This document shows positions 10,131-22,690 of a stretch of 64,000 nucleotides of DNA, piece by piece. The stretch covers positions 67,965,832 to 68,029,831 of the forward strand of contig OV277862.1 of assembly GCA_922989275.2 (NCBI GenBank). The letters are read 5' to 3'. This stretch comes from Gari tellinella (taxonomy: Eukaryota > Mollusca > Bivalvia > Cardiida > Psammobiidae). Below the pieces are notes generated by a model. The model was given only the letters and a program-made list of their open reading frames with translations. It ran no database searches and had not been told where the DNA came from. How positions within the stretch are numbered: position 1 is the first letter of the stretch; every line of letters starts with the position of its first letter. Both the position numbers and the translations under genes were made by a program.

Positions 10131-10301
10131 CTAAAAAATGTGCAGTAAATAAAACATGATGAGAATCTCAAACAACAAAACTGTCAACATTACTGCCAAT
10201 AAATCTCAGCCAGAAAAACCACCAGCAGAACTGCCAGAAAATAGCTAAAAGATATAATGGGAGTCTGAGACAATAATAATGTGATAGTGTAAGAAAATGG
10301 C

Positions 10302-10556
10302 TTAACCCATTACACTACAATACAACCTTTTATGTCTTTCATTTATTCCTCCACTGAAGAAAATAGTTCCAATTTATACAGTTATGAATATGTATAATAA
10401 GAAATAGTTTCTATATTCTAGCTGATGGTTGCTTAAAGCCGGCTGAAAGTAAAGCAGAATGTGCCTTAAGGCACATTCTGTTTAATTTTCAACAGTCCTG
10501 CTTTCAGTGGAAACCTATATTTAATACTTGAAACAGACTATGGGGTAATGGGTTAA
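10302..10556 (+). mobile_element. Rep A MITE
   Basis: TTAACCCATTACACTACAA to TATGGGGTAATGGGTTAA, 255 bp. Central hairpin AAAGCAGAATGTGCC-TTAA-GGCACATTCTG. Non-coding. Confidence 0.8.
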
Positions 10557-12771
10557 GCAAAGACAAGGCATGAACATAATTATGAACAGTCTCAATGACT
10601 AGCTTACTGTAAACAGTATACCCCAATTTAAACACCCCAGGGGTAATGCAAACTTCCAAATTTAGCAGGATGAAAGGAAAGAACTCTATTTTACTTTCAG
10701 CCTGCTTTAAGCATTTATTTTTCCTCAATACTGAAAAGTTAAAGGGGAATGGGATTAATTATTGGCAGAAGGGACAAGATGGCATTTATTAGAAAGGAAC
10801 TGTTTAAATAGGAGTATAGGGTTATTATTTCAAAGTTGGCTTTGTAAAATCAGATTGAAAGTAAAGCAGAATGCACCTGAAATTGCATTCTGTTTTACTT
10901 TCAACCTGCTTAAAGTTTTCACCTATCTTCAAAACTAGACACGGGCTATGAGTTAAAGCACTAAACTTGACTTTTCCTCATAAACCAAGGGAAACATTTT
11001 GGAATCTGACAGATAACAGGCAGCCAGAGTCAAAGATCTAGCCAATGTTACCCTGCCAATCTCTTTGTTCTAAGTTTACATATATCAAAACCATTCTGCT
11101 TATTCAATTAACTTTCCATCCCAAGAAAAAATCAATACTCAAATTTTAAAGCCAAAATGGCAGATAACTGATTTATAGATAAAACTGTTGTTTTATTTCT
11201 AGTATTATAGATAGGCGACCACTTAAAGCAGGTTAAGGTACATTCTGCTTTACTTTCATCCTGCTTTAAGCTACCATCTGCTAGAATATAGACATTATTT
11301 CTTGTAATACATATTCAGAACTGTATAAATTGGAACTATTTTCTTCAGTGGAGGAATAAATCAAATGTGCTAAAAGACGCTTCTATATGGGAAAGGGTTA
11401 ATAAAACACCAAGATTTACTAACTGGTTTGTTGGAACAGTTTTCCGGTTAAACATTTTGAAACCCTATATTTTGTTTCAGTATTGAAGACGGATGGTTGC
11501 TTAAAGCAGGCTGAATGCTCCTTAAGGAGTATTCTGATTTATTTTCAGTCACCTTTAAGATACCATCTGCTAGGTCATATGCATTCCCACAACGGAATAA
11601 AGTTGAAATATTTATTTCCAATAGTGGAGATATAAATTAAAGGTGTATAAAGGTGTGTCTATTGGAAAATGAGCTGAAAATTGTGTTATAACATAAACAT
11701 TTCCAAAAATATGATGTATACTAAATGTCATGGATGAAAATCAAACAGTGAAGACCCAGACAAGACGATGCAAATTTTGCCATTCTGTTTGCTAATGCCC
11801 TTCTAAATATAAATCCAGCATCATACTAAATTTATGTATTTAAAAGCAAATCATGCTGGCTAATGAGTTACTGCATTTAGTGGCATCTGCTTATGGTCTA
11901 GACTACATGTATTTGCTAATGCCATATTTTATGGGAAACTTTGCTTAACATTTTACTCCATATATATTTACATTTTAATGCTTCTAATTAATTCCTCCAC
12001 TGAAGAAAATAGTTCCAATTTATACAGTCAATAATATGCACTTCAAGAAATATTCTGTTTTCTAGCCGACGGTTGCTTCTTTAAAAGCAGGCTGAAAGAA
12101 AAGCAGAATGCGCTTTAAGTTGTACACTTTATACATTCATGAATATGTACCATAATTTTTTTTTCGAGATCCAAGCTGATACTAGCTTAAAGCAGGCTGA
12201 ATGTAAAGCAGAATGTGCCTAAAGGCACATTCTGCTTTACTTTCAACCTGCTTTAAGTGGTCATCTGTCTTCAAAACTATATAGAGGCAATGGAGTAAAG
12301 GGTTAAACAATTTAAGTACTATCAGTCTGCCTTTGTGAGTAACTGACATTTACCAGAACAGCACTAAGCTATCTCTCCTACTTCTTTGAAAGGAAAAATC
12401 AATCAAGACAGACTGAAACAGTACATGTATCACAATTACCAGGTAATTAAACACCAGCTTAGCATGAACTTTAGCCAAGACATCATGGAAAACATTCTTT
12501 GGAGCACAGTTGTCTAAAGACTTCAACTATATCTTTAACCATTTCCGCCACAGCATGATTATTTTCACTGTTGAAGACATGTTGTTGCTTAGAGCAGGTT
12601 AGAAAGAAAAGCAGAAAGCTCCTGAAAGAGCAGCTTGCTTTAAGCATCTACCTGTCAGAATACAGGAAAGTAAACCTTTTTTCTTATTTCCTGCCTTTAT
12701 CTATACCCTAAGGAAGATTTCTGCTTAACTCTATAGTCTGTTTCTAGTATTAAAGATAGGTGGCCTGAACT

Positions 12772-12989
12772 CTTTTGGGTTATTATGTTCCCTTGTAGAT
12801 ATTTTGGTTACCAAAACATGAACCAGACTACTTGGAATTCTGGTTGTTTAATAAATACTGCTCTAAGTAAGAAAACAGTTTAGACCAAGATCAGAGGGCT
12901 CCTATATAGAAGCCCTCTGATCTGGGTCTACACTCTTTGCCAATGTAATGAGTATATTTTAAACAGGTCCATGGTGTTGAAAGAGTTAA
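12772..12989. mobile_element. Rep C MITE (TTAA-flanked at right end)
   Basis: Right end ATGGTGTTGAAAGAG-TTAA. Centre is a hairpin with GATCAGAGGGCTCC and its partner. It is an inverted homologue of 42028-42283, sharing AACATGAACCAGACTACTTGGAATTCTGG in inverted form. Confidence 0.75.
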
Positions 12990-13429
12990 GGTCGGCATGA
13001 CTTTCAACCTGCTTTAAGTGGTCACCTGTATTCAAAACTTGAGACAGGCTATTGGGTAAAGGGTTAAAATTAATGTTTCCATGCAGTAAATCTTCTGGAT
13101 TTCTCAGAAAGCTTTTCAGTAATGACATCAAGGAACTTTTATGGCTTTTCTTGGGTTTTACAACCGTATGAAACATACAGTATTGGGGTCAATGAAACAA
13201 ATATAAACTTGTAAGATAGCTGTAAAAGAGTTGTCTTGGTGACAGTCTCAATAAATTACTAGGAATGTCTAGATTTGAGACTGTTTTATTTCTGAGAGTT
13301 AATCATGTTTAACCACAGAAGCTCCACTACCTAATGCTCAATATGATTCAAAGGAATATTCATGGATGGTGTTGACTTTGACTTTGTTATGATTTTACAT
13401 TGCTTTTATCAGTATTTCAGTCATATCGC

Positions 13430-13652
13430 AACGTCCAGCTAATTACAGGTGGAGGAAGACCCCAGAAGCCCTTTATGTACTGTTTCAGACACAAATAGGC
13501 AATGGGTAGAACCACCGACCTTCCGCATGCCAGCTGGAAGGCTTCCTCATAAGAAAAATCCAAATGACCAGACTGGAATTTGAACTCACAGCCGTGTGGA
13601 GCTTAGTGATGTAAGATGCAATGTCTATACCATTAGGCCATGGAGGCCCCCC
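13430..13652 (-). repeat. tRNA-derived SINE with conserved central domain
   Basis: On the minus strand, GGCCTCCATGGCCTAATGGTATAG (box A-like) is followed by GAGTTCAAATTCCAG (box B-like). A body then includes GGAAGGTCGGTGGTTCTACCC and GGCTTCTGGGGTCTTCCTCC. I recall comparable central domains in mollusc SINEs but cannot name the family with certainty. Confidence 0.7.
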
Positions 13653-14371
13653 ATGGATGGTGGCAGCTTAATACAAGATGAAAGTAAAGAAGATAGCTCT
13701 TCAGATAAGCTTTCTGCCTTTCCTTTGTTCTGTGTTTAGCTGTCAGTTGTCTTAAAGCCTATCTCTGCTTTTTCCTGGAAATGATCTCTCAATAGCTAGT
13801 TGTTTAATGGAGACATAAAGTTTTGCAGAAATCTTCTATTGCTTCTTCTGTTCTGTGTTTAGCTGCCACTTGTCTTAAATACTGATCTTTCTCTTAATTT
13901 ATTCCTCCAGTGAAGAAAATATTTCAAATTTATACAGTCATGAACATGTACCTTAAAGCAGCCTGATCTGTCTCAAAATTAGAAACAGGCTATGAGATAG
14001 TGCAGTCAAGGGTTCATGCAAAACTATAGAAATGCAGAAGACCCTTCTTTGCATACCGTACATTTGACTAAAAGTCTATAGATATATATATGATCCAAAT
14101 TTTGCTAATATCACTAACAGAATATAATCTGCCACTGCTAAATATCTAGATATGATAAGACAAGAAAGTGTAAAGAAATTATTTTGTGTTTGTTTGACAT
14201 TAGAATGAAATCTAATACAAATTCCAAGATAGGAGCTAGTGCTATACAGTCATAAAATATGTTGTCACTGTAAAAGACATTCGAATAACATGCGTTATAA
14301 CCTTTATACAAGCTGTATAATATATTATATAGTAGCTGGATAATATGTTTCTTATGATAGTCAAACTTGTA

Positions 14372-14625
14372 TTAACCTTTTACTCCATAGAAGCACGTAC
14401 CTTTTAGCACAATTAATGTATTCCCCCACTGAAGAAAATAGTTCCAAAAAATACAGTCATGGAAATGTATTTTAAGAAATATTTTATATATTCTAGCAGA
14501 TGGTAGCTTAAAACAGGCTGAAAGTAATGCAGAATGTGCCTAAAGGTGCATTCTGCTTTACTTTCAACCTGCTTTAAGCGATAACCTGATTTCAAAATTA
14601 GAAACAGGCTATGGGGTAATGGGTT
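14372..14625 (+). mobile_element. Rep A MITE
   Basis: TTAACCTTTTACTCCATAGAAGC to TATGGGGTAATGGGTT. Hairpin AATGTGCC-TAAA-GGTGCATTCTGC. Non-coding, 254 bp. Confidence 0.8.
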
Positions 14626-14974
14626 GGTACAAGATTGTCTGTGCTCTTTAAAATTATAAAGCTATACAAGTTTTAACAAATAATAAGCAGTACATAATGC
14701 AATTTTTAAGGAAATAACAAAAATTCATATTTTTTATTATCATGCATTAGATCACAGTATTGAGTAAGGAGTTCAGATATGGAGTCAATAGATCACGAGA
14801 CCTTTAGGACTAGTGATCTAATTACCCACATCATCACGACTTACTGTTATCTAATGCACCATAAATAACTAGCTACGAATTTGATATTTCGATTCTAACA
14901 CAACTATTTTGATAAAAATACTTAAGTGCTCATCGTTCCTAAAGAAGCTTTCTGAATTCATTTTATCTTACATT

Positions 14975-15187
14975 CTAGCTGCAGACATGTCCCACAGTGA
15001 TTACCTTTGCAAACAGCTGAGTTTGATCCAAATGAGACCCCCCCATAACGCGGCGTCTCATCAGAATCAACTGTCTGACACTCTGATCCTGTTTTGAAAA
15101 GCAACTTGGAAAATTCTAATTTTAGAACAATAGCAGACAACAATAATTGTTGCAGACGAAAAATTTACCAGGTATGTAAAGAGTTTA
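14975..15187. mobile_element. Rep B MITE, slightly eroded
   Basis: GCAGACATGTCCCACAGTGATTACC, hairpin with GAGACCCCCCCATAACGCGGCGTCTC, then ATTCTAATTTTAGAACAATAGCAGACAA and a GTAAAGAGTTTAA end. It resembles the 8521-8745 and 49847-52567 copies. Confidence 0.7.
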
Positions 15188-15450
15188 AGTTAAGTTTTCA
15201 GAAATTCTTATATGTCTACGCTGAATAGCTGCTGAATACAGAACTAACAGTTCTTGTATATAATATTTTAGTGCAAAGCAAATATGAATTCCTGGGCAGT
15301 TGGATTAACCTTTAACACTTCAAAGCAATTTTCCTAGATGCAAAACTTATCAGCAACAGTGCATCATATTGCGTTTGTCATTAACAATATGGTTTAAGCT
15401 ATGTCTCAGCTAAACTCTTTTCTCAGTCAACAGAAACACCTTAGCTCGCC

Positions 15451-16704
15451 TTAACCCTTTCGGCACCAAGGTCGCATAAAGTCGACTTTGCAAACAGTTT
15501 GGATCCAGATCAGACGCAGCGTAACGCAGCATCTTATCAGGAGCCAAACTGTATGACACTCATATAAGTATTTCTTAAGTCATACTACAGTATAACCTCC
15601 GTTATCCGACACCCCATGGTTCCATGTTTGTAAGTCGGTTAAGAGAGGTTGTCGGTTAACGGAATTAGGCCTAAGTTCACACACCCAAAGATTGTCGCTG
15701 CGAGGCGAATTTCTCTATGCTGATTGATTTATTAAATATGCTTGCATGACTGCAGCATGTCATTGTCAGGTTATTCAAGTTTAAAATAGGAGTCCCCTGC
15801 TCCGGATCTACACGGTTTTTCATTGTTTTTCTACAGTAGGCATAAACGTGTATTGTCAGTGTACAATCGGAAGTAAACACGCATACATGTAGATATTTAG
15901 GGATCGACTAAAACACCGGCACATTCGTTTTTACATTTTATATACAAGTATATATATCGTTATGTCAAACTAGCGGGAAAATAACAAAAACTTCAAATTA
16001 CCATAATGTTTTCATTTTCTCTCAATATAGCTTGAGCATATATTTTTAAGCCTGCGATTATTACTATAGACTCGACCTATGCGGAGGGCGCATTAGATAT
16101 ATATTTCTTATTTCTAATGTTGACAACTTGACGGTGATGACGATTGGAAGATACCTGTCCAATTTGAACACGAAATAATGGTTAGCTAATGTTGAGAAGG
16201 ATTGATGAGTCTTTTCGGCACTGCGACCCTGAATGGGTTACTTACACGTGTTGGCTGAAGTTATCTTATCAACCCTCACATTATTAACTGATTGTTTAAA
16301 CAATGCATGATGTCTTACACGGCCATCCAAGCAATATGTGTCATTATCACCTGCGCGTGTATAGTCGGTCAATGATCAAATTTCAGCATACCGTCGGATA
16401 ACGGGGTGTGAAAAACCTCTAATTTGCCATTTTTGGTCCGTCAAGGTATGTCGGATAACGGTTAACAGAGGATCCGATCAAGAGAGAGTTAGGTAACATA
16501 AAACATATAAGGAAACTGCCGGGACCAAACAGCAGGGTCGGATAACAGAGGTTTCCGGCCAAAAGAGGTGTCGATCGACAGAGGTTATACTGTACCTTAT
16601 ATCTAACTTTGAAATGATCTTGCAGGCCACAATATTGAAGCAAACGACAATGTGACTGCAGATGGGTAAAAACCTCACAAATAATTTGGTGCCGAAAGGG
16701 TTAT
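15451..16704. mobile_element. Rep B-related MITE interrupted by a pogo-like element
   Basis: Left part 15451-15587 starts TTAACCCTTTCGGCACCAAGG and includes the GGATCCAGATCAGACGC hairpin. Right part 16593-16704 ends TTTGGTGCCGAAAGGGTTA. The matching ends show one element split by the insertion at 15588-16592. Confidence 0.8.
15588..16592. mobile_element. Pogo/Tigger-like non-autonomous element, TA target site
   Basis: Terminal inverted repeats CAGTATAACCTCCGTTATCC and GACAGAGGTTATACTG, each flanked by TA (15586-15587 and 16593-16594). Subterminal TCGGTTAACGGA/TCGGATAACGG words are typical of this group. At 1005 bp with no transposase frame, it must rely on an enzyme coded elsewhere. Confidence 0.8.
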
Positions 16705-16954
16705 ATAACTTATACCTCCAGATTCTACTCAGAATGGAGATTCATTGATGCTGATAAATATTTTGCTGCTTACAGCATGTTGAAAGTAAAGCAAAAAGCT
16801 CCTACCTTTAAGTACTAGTAGCAATCTGCCTTAATCACAGCGTATTTATTATGGTATTTGCTGTATCAATTTTGTATGGGTGATTTACACACTAATGATA
16901 ATGGAGAAAAGGCTTTAGCCAGTAAGACATGCATCTTTCAATGTTTTGAAGCTA

Positions 16955-17312
16955 CAGCGCTCCCTTCCTACAAGGGCCCTCCCAACAACGACTCCCTCCT
17001 TATAACGACGCTTGCCGCTGTTCCTAAAACAAAACATTAATGTCCAGCCTTTTGATGGCTGCAATACCGTCTGCTTAAAATTGTCGTCCACTGTTTTTCT
17101 CAAAGTTACATAATGGACATTTTGACAGAAAAAAACTTAATGACAAGTGACAAACAGCTTGAATCTAGATCAGACGCCGCATAACGTGGTGTCTGATCTG
17201 GATTCAAGCTGTTTGCAAATGTAAGCCAATTTCCCTCCCTATAATGACTCCCTCCAAACAAAGAACACAATTTTTGTCTCCAATTGGGTGTGGTTGTAGA
17301 GAGGGAGCGCTG
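16955..17312. mobile_element. TA-flanked MITE containing a Rep B-type hairpin
   Basis: Ends CAGCGCTCCCTTCCTACAA and TTGTAGAGAGGGAGCGCTG form terminal inverted repeats, with TA on both sides (16953-16954, 17313-17314). Inside, 17148-17222 is a hairpin with AGATCAGACGCCGCATAACG typical of Rep B. Non-coding, 358 bp. Confidence 0.8.
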
Positions 17313-18165
17313 TATATGATCTGTAGACCAGCTCCTGTGTGTCAGTGCAGTAAAACCTCTCTGAACCCACTACACCATAGAAATGTTTTTAACACATTTA
17401 ATTTATTCCTCCACTGTACAGTGTATAAATTGGAACTATTTTTTTCAGTGGAGGAATAAATTATTACAGCCATAAATATGTATCATAAAAAATATTTTCT
17501 ATGTTCTAGCAGATGATAGCCTAAAGCAGGCTAACAGTAAAGCAGAATGCGCTAGAAATTACATTCTGCTTTATCTTTAACCTACTCAAAGTGGTTACCT
17601 GTCTACATTACTAGATATAGTCTCAAAATTAGTCTCACGGTTCACCTTAAAGAAAGGTTGAAATTCATTGATTTTAATACAGCATAAAAGTTTTACAGAA
17701 AGTTCCTACAGGAGCTCTCTGTATTACTTTTACCTGCATTAAGCAGTCACATGCCTATAAAAATTCCCCCATCCATTTTAAGTGGTTGGCTGGTATAGAG
17801 AGTTAATACTGTATATACAATCCTGCACAAAGCAATACATTTTCTACAATAATAGACATTACGCTTAAAGCTTTCAATACCTCATAATAGTAAGGGACTT
17901 AAACAATTCAAATCTTAGTTTCTGTTAACTAACCCCTTCCTCGTTGAAAAGCATGTCGATATCTTTACCTAACCCCTCATAGAAATGCGTTTATTTAACC
18001 CTTATCTTGCCTAGAGCAACTTCAATGGCATTTAACCCTTTCCTACAATCTGGTATTGAAGACAGGTAATTGCTTTAAGCAGGAAGCATTCTGCTGTACT
18101 TTCAGCCTGATTCAAGCATTAATCTGTCTTCAATACCAAAATGTAGAAAAAGTTTCAGTGGTTCT

Positions 18166-18417
18166 TTAGCCCATTACCCCATAGCCTATTTCTAATATTT
18201 AAGATAGTAGACCTCTTAAAGCAGGTTGAAAGAAAAGCAGAATGCGCCTTAAGGCACATTCTGCTTTACTTTCAGCCTGCTTTAAGCTACCATCTTCTAG
18301 AATACAGAAAATATTTCTTATGATAAATATTCATAATTGTATGATTTGGAACTATTTTTGTCATTGGAGGAATAAATTAGAGGCGTAAAAAGGCATATTT
18401 ATGGGATAATGGGTTAA
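18166..18417 (-). mobile_element. Rep A MITE, inverted orientation
   Basis: Reads CCCATTACCCCATAGCCTATTTC ... hairpin GCGCC-TTAA-GGCACATTCTGC ... GGATAATGGG-TTAA. This is the reverse orientation of the copies at 10302 and 14372. Confidence 0.8.
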
Positions 18418-18891
18418 CAGGATATGGTGTAAGCATGAACAGTTATTGCTATGAGGAATCGGTAAAGGAGTCACCTAAAAGCTTTTCTAAAGGGAAAACG
18501 ATTAAGACAATTTGGATCAAGATCAGATGTTGAGCTAGTTTGCCTCTGGTCTGGATCCAAACTGTTTGATACACACATAATTATGGATGTCTATTCAGAT
18601 TGATTTACATAGGGTATAGAATACATAATTGAGATATTGAAAGCCTGTGTCCCCATTATTAAAAGCAGGTGTGGATCTACTTGCTTGAAAAACTTTCAAC
18701 TTCGCCAGAGTACACTTAAAAGAAATGTTTATACATGAGTCACTTGATACAAACACTCACAAAAACTACAGATGTGTACATATACAGCAATGTATAACAA
18801 GTGTGAAACAAACAAAAATAGGTATAGATTGATAAAACAAGATGCTTTCAAATGTCAGTCAAATCAGGTACAGTAAAACTATAACCATCAA

Positions 18892-19097
18892 CAGGGCTGC
18901 CACAAGTTGATTTTGAAAAAACCTGAGATTTTCGAATTTTCTATTTTTCAAACGCGATTACTTAAAGCAGGTTGAAAGTAAAGCAGAATGTGCCTTAAGG
19001 CGCATTCTGCTTTACTTTCAATCTGCTTTAAGCTACAATCTGCTAGGATAATCAGAATCAGAAGATTTCAGAAAAATCTGGAGAAATGGCAGCCCTG
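18892..19097. mobile_element. CAGGGCTGCCA-family MITE with embedded Rep A core
   Basis: Terminal inverted repeats CAGGGCTGCCA and TGGCAGCCCTG. Flanks CATCAA (18886-18891) and CATCAC (19098-19103) are a near-perfect 6-bp target duplication. The middle (about 18960-19035) is the Rep A hairpin. Second copy at 25789-26050. Confidence 0.8.
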
Positions 19098-20413
19098 CAT
19101 CACTAGTTTTAATTATGTCGTGTTTAACCCTTTCCCCCATAGAAGCGCCTTTTAGTGCGTATAATTATTCCACCACTGAAGAAAATAGTCCCAATTTAAT
19201 CAGTCATGAATAATTATATGTATTATAAGAAATATTTTCCATATTCTAGCAGATTGAAGCTTAAAGCAGAGACAGTAATAATGGATCCAAAACATTCAAC
19301 CCTAGTGACAAGTATACTCCTCATTAACAAATAGTGCAACTGTGGAGTACACTTGTCCTACTCAAACAGTGTAGATCCTGATCAGAGGGCTCCTTAAGGA
19401 TCAGGGTCTGCACTGTTTGTCATTTTGAAATACATATATGTAGCAAAATTCAGCCCTAAATAGTACAGAAATGGAAACTGGCTTTTTCATTTAACCCTTT
19501 ACTCCATAGCCTGTTTTTAGAACTGAAGATATGTAATCACTTACAGTCTTTGCCTTAATTTTATCAGACCCCCTGCCCGAAAATGACAAATATTGCTTTT
19601 TTCACTGTAATATGCAAAATTCTGATGCAAATATTATTTGCCCAAATCAGAAACCACTTGCCCCGGGCTTCGGGAAAGTGGGTTAGGGCGAAGACTGCAC
19701 TTTAAGCAAGTTGAAAGTGAAGCAAATTGCACCTTAAAGCCAATTCTGCTTTACTTTCAGCCTGCTTTAAGCTACCATCTGCTTGAATATAGAAACTATT
19801 ATTTGTGACACTTATTCATGATAACATAAATTCCAAATTTTTTCTACAGCAGAGAAATAAATTCAATGCGTTCAAAGATGTATCTATGGAGTAAAGGGTT
19901 AAAGTTTCAGGGATGAAATGGGTCAATTGTAAGACTTCTTTGCAAGAAATTAAAACAAAAGGAGCACACAAATGGATAGGGCTTAATGTAGCTGTGCATA
20001 ATTGATTATTTTTCTACCCTCGTAAGTTTGTAACTGACAAAACTGCTCATAACCATACAGGAACAAGCTCAAAGTGTTAGATTTACGTCCACCTGATCAA
20101 TTATTGCAAGACTTTTCTTTCTCCCACTTATGCTTCCCATCATTATATTTTCAACACCTGCCGATATTCCTGCCTCAGTTTCACCGGATTTACTGTATAC
20201 ATGTCAAAATTAAGATAAGCTGCCACTCCTCAACTCATTACTCCATAAATACATATTTTTACACATTTAGTTTATTTCTTCCCTGAAATAGTTCCACTTT
20301 AAACAGTCGTGAACACGTAACAAAAGAGTTATTTTCTATATCCTAACAGGTGGTAGCTTAAAGCAGGCTAGAAGTAAAGCAGAAGGCCAATTCTGCTTTA
20401 CTTTCAAGCTACT

Positions 20414-20620
20414 TTAACCCATTACCCCATAAATACACCTTTTTACAGTCGGAAATGTTTACCATAAGGAGTATTTTCTTAATTCTAGCAGATGGTACAT
20501 ACAGCAGATTGAAAGTAAAGCTGAATGTGCCTTAAGGCACATTCTGCTTTACTTTCAAACTGCTTTAAGTGGTCACCTGTCTTTAAAACTAGAAACAGGC
20601 TATTGGGTAAAATGGGTTAT
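20414..20620 (+). mobile_element. Rep A MITE nested in another Rep A
   Basis: Inserted in the hairpin of the copy that starts near 20234. Left TTAA at 20414-20417, right end GGGTTA(T). The host resumes as GTGTCACCTGTCTTCAAAACT. Confidence 0.75.
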
Positions 20621-21257
20621 GTGTCACCTGTCTTCAAAACTGGAAAAAGTCTGTGGAGGTAAGGGAAAAGCAAAGATCCCTCTAAAGACAGGAAACTACT
20701 GAATGCAGGATAAGTGTAAAGCAGAAGGCGCCTGTAGAAGCTTTTTGCTTTTCTTCTATTCTTCATAAAGCTGCCAAGTGTACAAGAGACTGATTGTTTA
20801 CCTTTTTTCCATGTGGCCCCTTAACACAAGATTGACTATACAGAGGTTATTCCCGTGAGGTTTGAGAACTGCCATTATCATGATGAATATAATAATCATG
20901 AAAATTAAATTTCATGGAAATTTTTTGCTAATAGCAATTTCTTGATATCCTTTACAGTGAAACTTTAGCACACTGGCTAAACAAGAAAGAATTAAGACAA
21001 CCTCTTAATAGGTTAAAGTTTAAAACAAGACAAAATTGTAATTCCTACTTTTGCTTCTCTTACCTGGAACCCTGATATACATGTACATGCATTATACATC
21101 TATACAAGAATCACGCTGATAATATGGTTACAGCTTAGGATCACACTGCAAACAAGCTAACTTTGACTGGTTTCATGAACTTTTTTTTTTTTAGATAAGA
21201 TGAAACAGTAGGCCCACCATTACAAATACTCTAACAAAGGCTAGAAGTGTCTTGGTG

Positions 21258-21525
21258 TTTTACCCATTACTCCATAAATATGCCTTTTTATGAATCTAAT
21301 TTATTTCTGCACAAAAGAAAATGGTTCCACTTTATATAGTTGTGAGTATGCACCATAAGAAATATTTTCCAATCCTAGCAGATGGTAGCTTAGAGCAGGC
21401 TGAAAGTAAAGCAGGCTGAAAATAAAGCAGATTGCACCTTAATATGCATTCTGCTTTACTTTCAGCCTGCTTTAACCAACCATCTGTCTTCAATACTGAA
21501 CACAAGCTAAAGGGTAAAGGGTTAA
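21258..21525 (+). mobile_element. Rep A MITE
   Basis: TTACCCATTACTCCATAAATATGCC to AGGGTAAAGGG-TTAA. The left hairpin arm carries a short internal duplication of GCAGGCTGAAAGTAAA. Confidence 0.75.
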
Positions 21526-21674
21526 GATAGTTTAGCTTTTTTGCTTTATTTTCCTTCTGATTTCAGCTCCACCAGCGGTTAACACCATCAATTAACCTTC
21601 TTTCAAGTGGTTGCAATATCTCATTTGTTTATGAAACAGGCGGCATTATTCTGGATCTACAACAGTGTCATGCT

Positions 21675-21925
21675 TTAACCCACTACCCCATAGCCTATTT
21701 CTAATATTGAAAATTGTAGACCACTTAAAGCAGGTTGAAAGTAAAGCAGAATGGGCCTTAAGGCGCATTCTGCTTTACTTTCAGCCTGATTTAAGCTACC
21801 ATCTACTTGAAACTAGAAAATATTTCTTCTGATAAATATTCATAATTGTATAATTTGGAACTATTTTCATCACTGGAGGAATCAATTAGACCCGTAAAAA
21901 AGCGTATTTATGGGGTCATGCTTTA
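21675..21925 (-). mobile_element. Rep A MITE next to exon 4
   Basis: TTAACCCACTACCCCATAGCC ... TATGGGGTCATGC-TTAA, inverted orientation. Ends 41 bp from the exon at 21967-22081, on its donor side. Confidence 0.8.
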
Positions 21926-21966
21926 ATAGATTTTTCAATCCTGATTGGTCAATGTTTTATTATTAC

Positions 21967-22081
21967 CTTGTAGAGCTATAGCTGGTCCATTGATAGGTGT
22001 GTCCTCTGACAATACGAAGGTGTAGGTTGAAAGTTGAAACTTTGGGCTGTTGTCATTTACATCCATCACATCAATTATCAA
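21967..22081 (-). CDS. CadN: Neural-cadherin-like gene, fourth exon in window
   Basis: A short exon of 115 bp that closes ECb and opens ECc. It is bounded by TATTGCAG before 22081 and G|GTAATA after 21967. It enters in phase 0 and leaves after one base. Residues LIIDVMDVNDNSPKF contain a full DXNDN linker, so calcium binding resumes at the ECb-ECc junction. The chain then continues FVLSEDTP, with the N-terminal glutamate of ECc. The leftover G joins TG of the next exon to give Val, producing LQVTATDRD, a textbook cadherin strand. It is flanked upstream by Rep B at about 22136 and downstream by Rep A at 21675-21925, 41 bp from the exon. Coding is certain from splice sites, phase and domain fit, although no long open frame covers it. 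Confidence 0.87.
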
Positions 22082-22135
22082 CTGCAATACAGCAATGAGA
22101 GGATGTCACAAGTGGCAATTAACATCAATGTTTAA

Positions 22136-22375
22136 TTAACCCTTTGAAGGATAAGGGAAATTTGTCGTCTGCAACAAATGTCATCTGCTACTATTGTAAA
22201 TAAATAATGTCGCCAATTTTTTTTTTAAAAATAGGATCAAAGTGTCAAACAGTTTGCATCCTGATGAGACGCCGAGTTACTCGGCGTCTCATCTTGATGC
22301 AAACTGTTTGCAAATGTTATTAGGGTTCGGATGTTAGCGTTCATAGAGGTAGCCTCCATGCAAGGGAAATGTTGC
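22136..22375. mobile_element. Rep B-related MITE
   Basis: TTAACCCTTTGAAGGATAAGGG at the left. Strong hairpin at about 22247-22312, GATGAGACGCCGAGTTACTCGGCGTCTCATC, with partners GTTTGCATC/GATGCAAAC. Starts 55 bp from the exon 4 acceptor. The right end is less certain. Confidence 0.7.
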
Positions 22376-22460
22376 TCTGTAATTACTTCAACACACAAAA
22401 ACAATGGTTATACATTCCCCCGTCACAAATAAAAACTTCTAACCTTTCTACTGCTATTCA

Positions 22461-22690
22461 CATAACCCATTACTTCATAGATATGCTTTTTACGCCTTTA
22501 TTTCATTCCTCCACTGAAGAAAATAATTCCAATTAATACAGTCATAATATATCATAAGAATTATTTTCTATATCCTAGCAGATGGTAGCTTAAATCAGGC
22601 TGAAAGTAAAGCAGGATGCTCCTAATGCACATTCTGTTTTACTTTCGACCTGTTTAAGTGGTCACTTGTTTTCAAACCTAGAAACAGGTT
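22461..22690 (+). mobile_element. Rep A MITE, right end eroded
   Basis: TAACCCATTACTTCATAGATATGC ... hairpin AGGATGCTCC/CATTCTGTTTTACTTTCGACC ... TAGAAACAGGTTC. The terminal TAATGGGTTAA is lost. Confidence 0.7.

Larger units (their letters stand above)
10131..21966 (-). other. 11.8-kb intron between exons 4 and 5, dense in MITEs
   Basis: Besides the elements listed separately, it holds partial or diverged Rep A copies near 10660-10755, 10850-10960, 11193-11401, 11470-11655, 11980-12305, 12540-12660, 12960-13065, 13890-14000, 17355-17600, 17700-17745, 18045-18135, 19125-19270 and 20234-20413. A Rep A at 19493-19902 carries an unrelated insert at about 19545-19700. A Rep B-like hairpin lies at 18505-18575 and a Rep C hairpin at about 19366-19420. 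Stretches 13065-13430, 14630-14900, 20650-21240 and 21530-21660 show nothing I can name. Confidence 0.7.
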
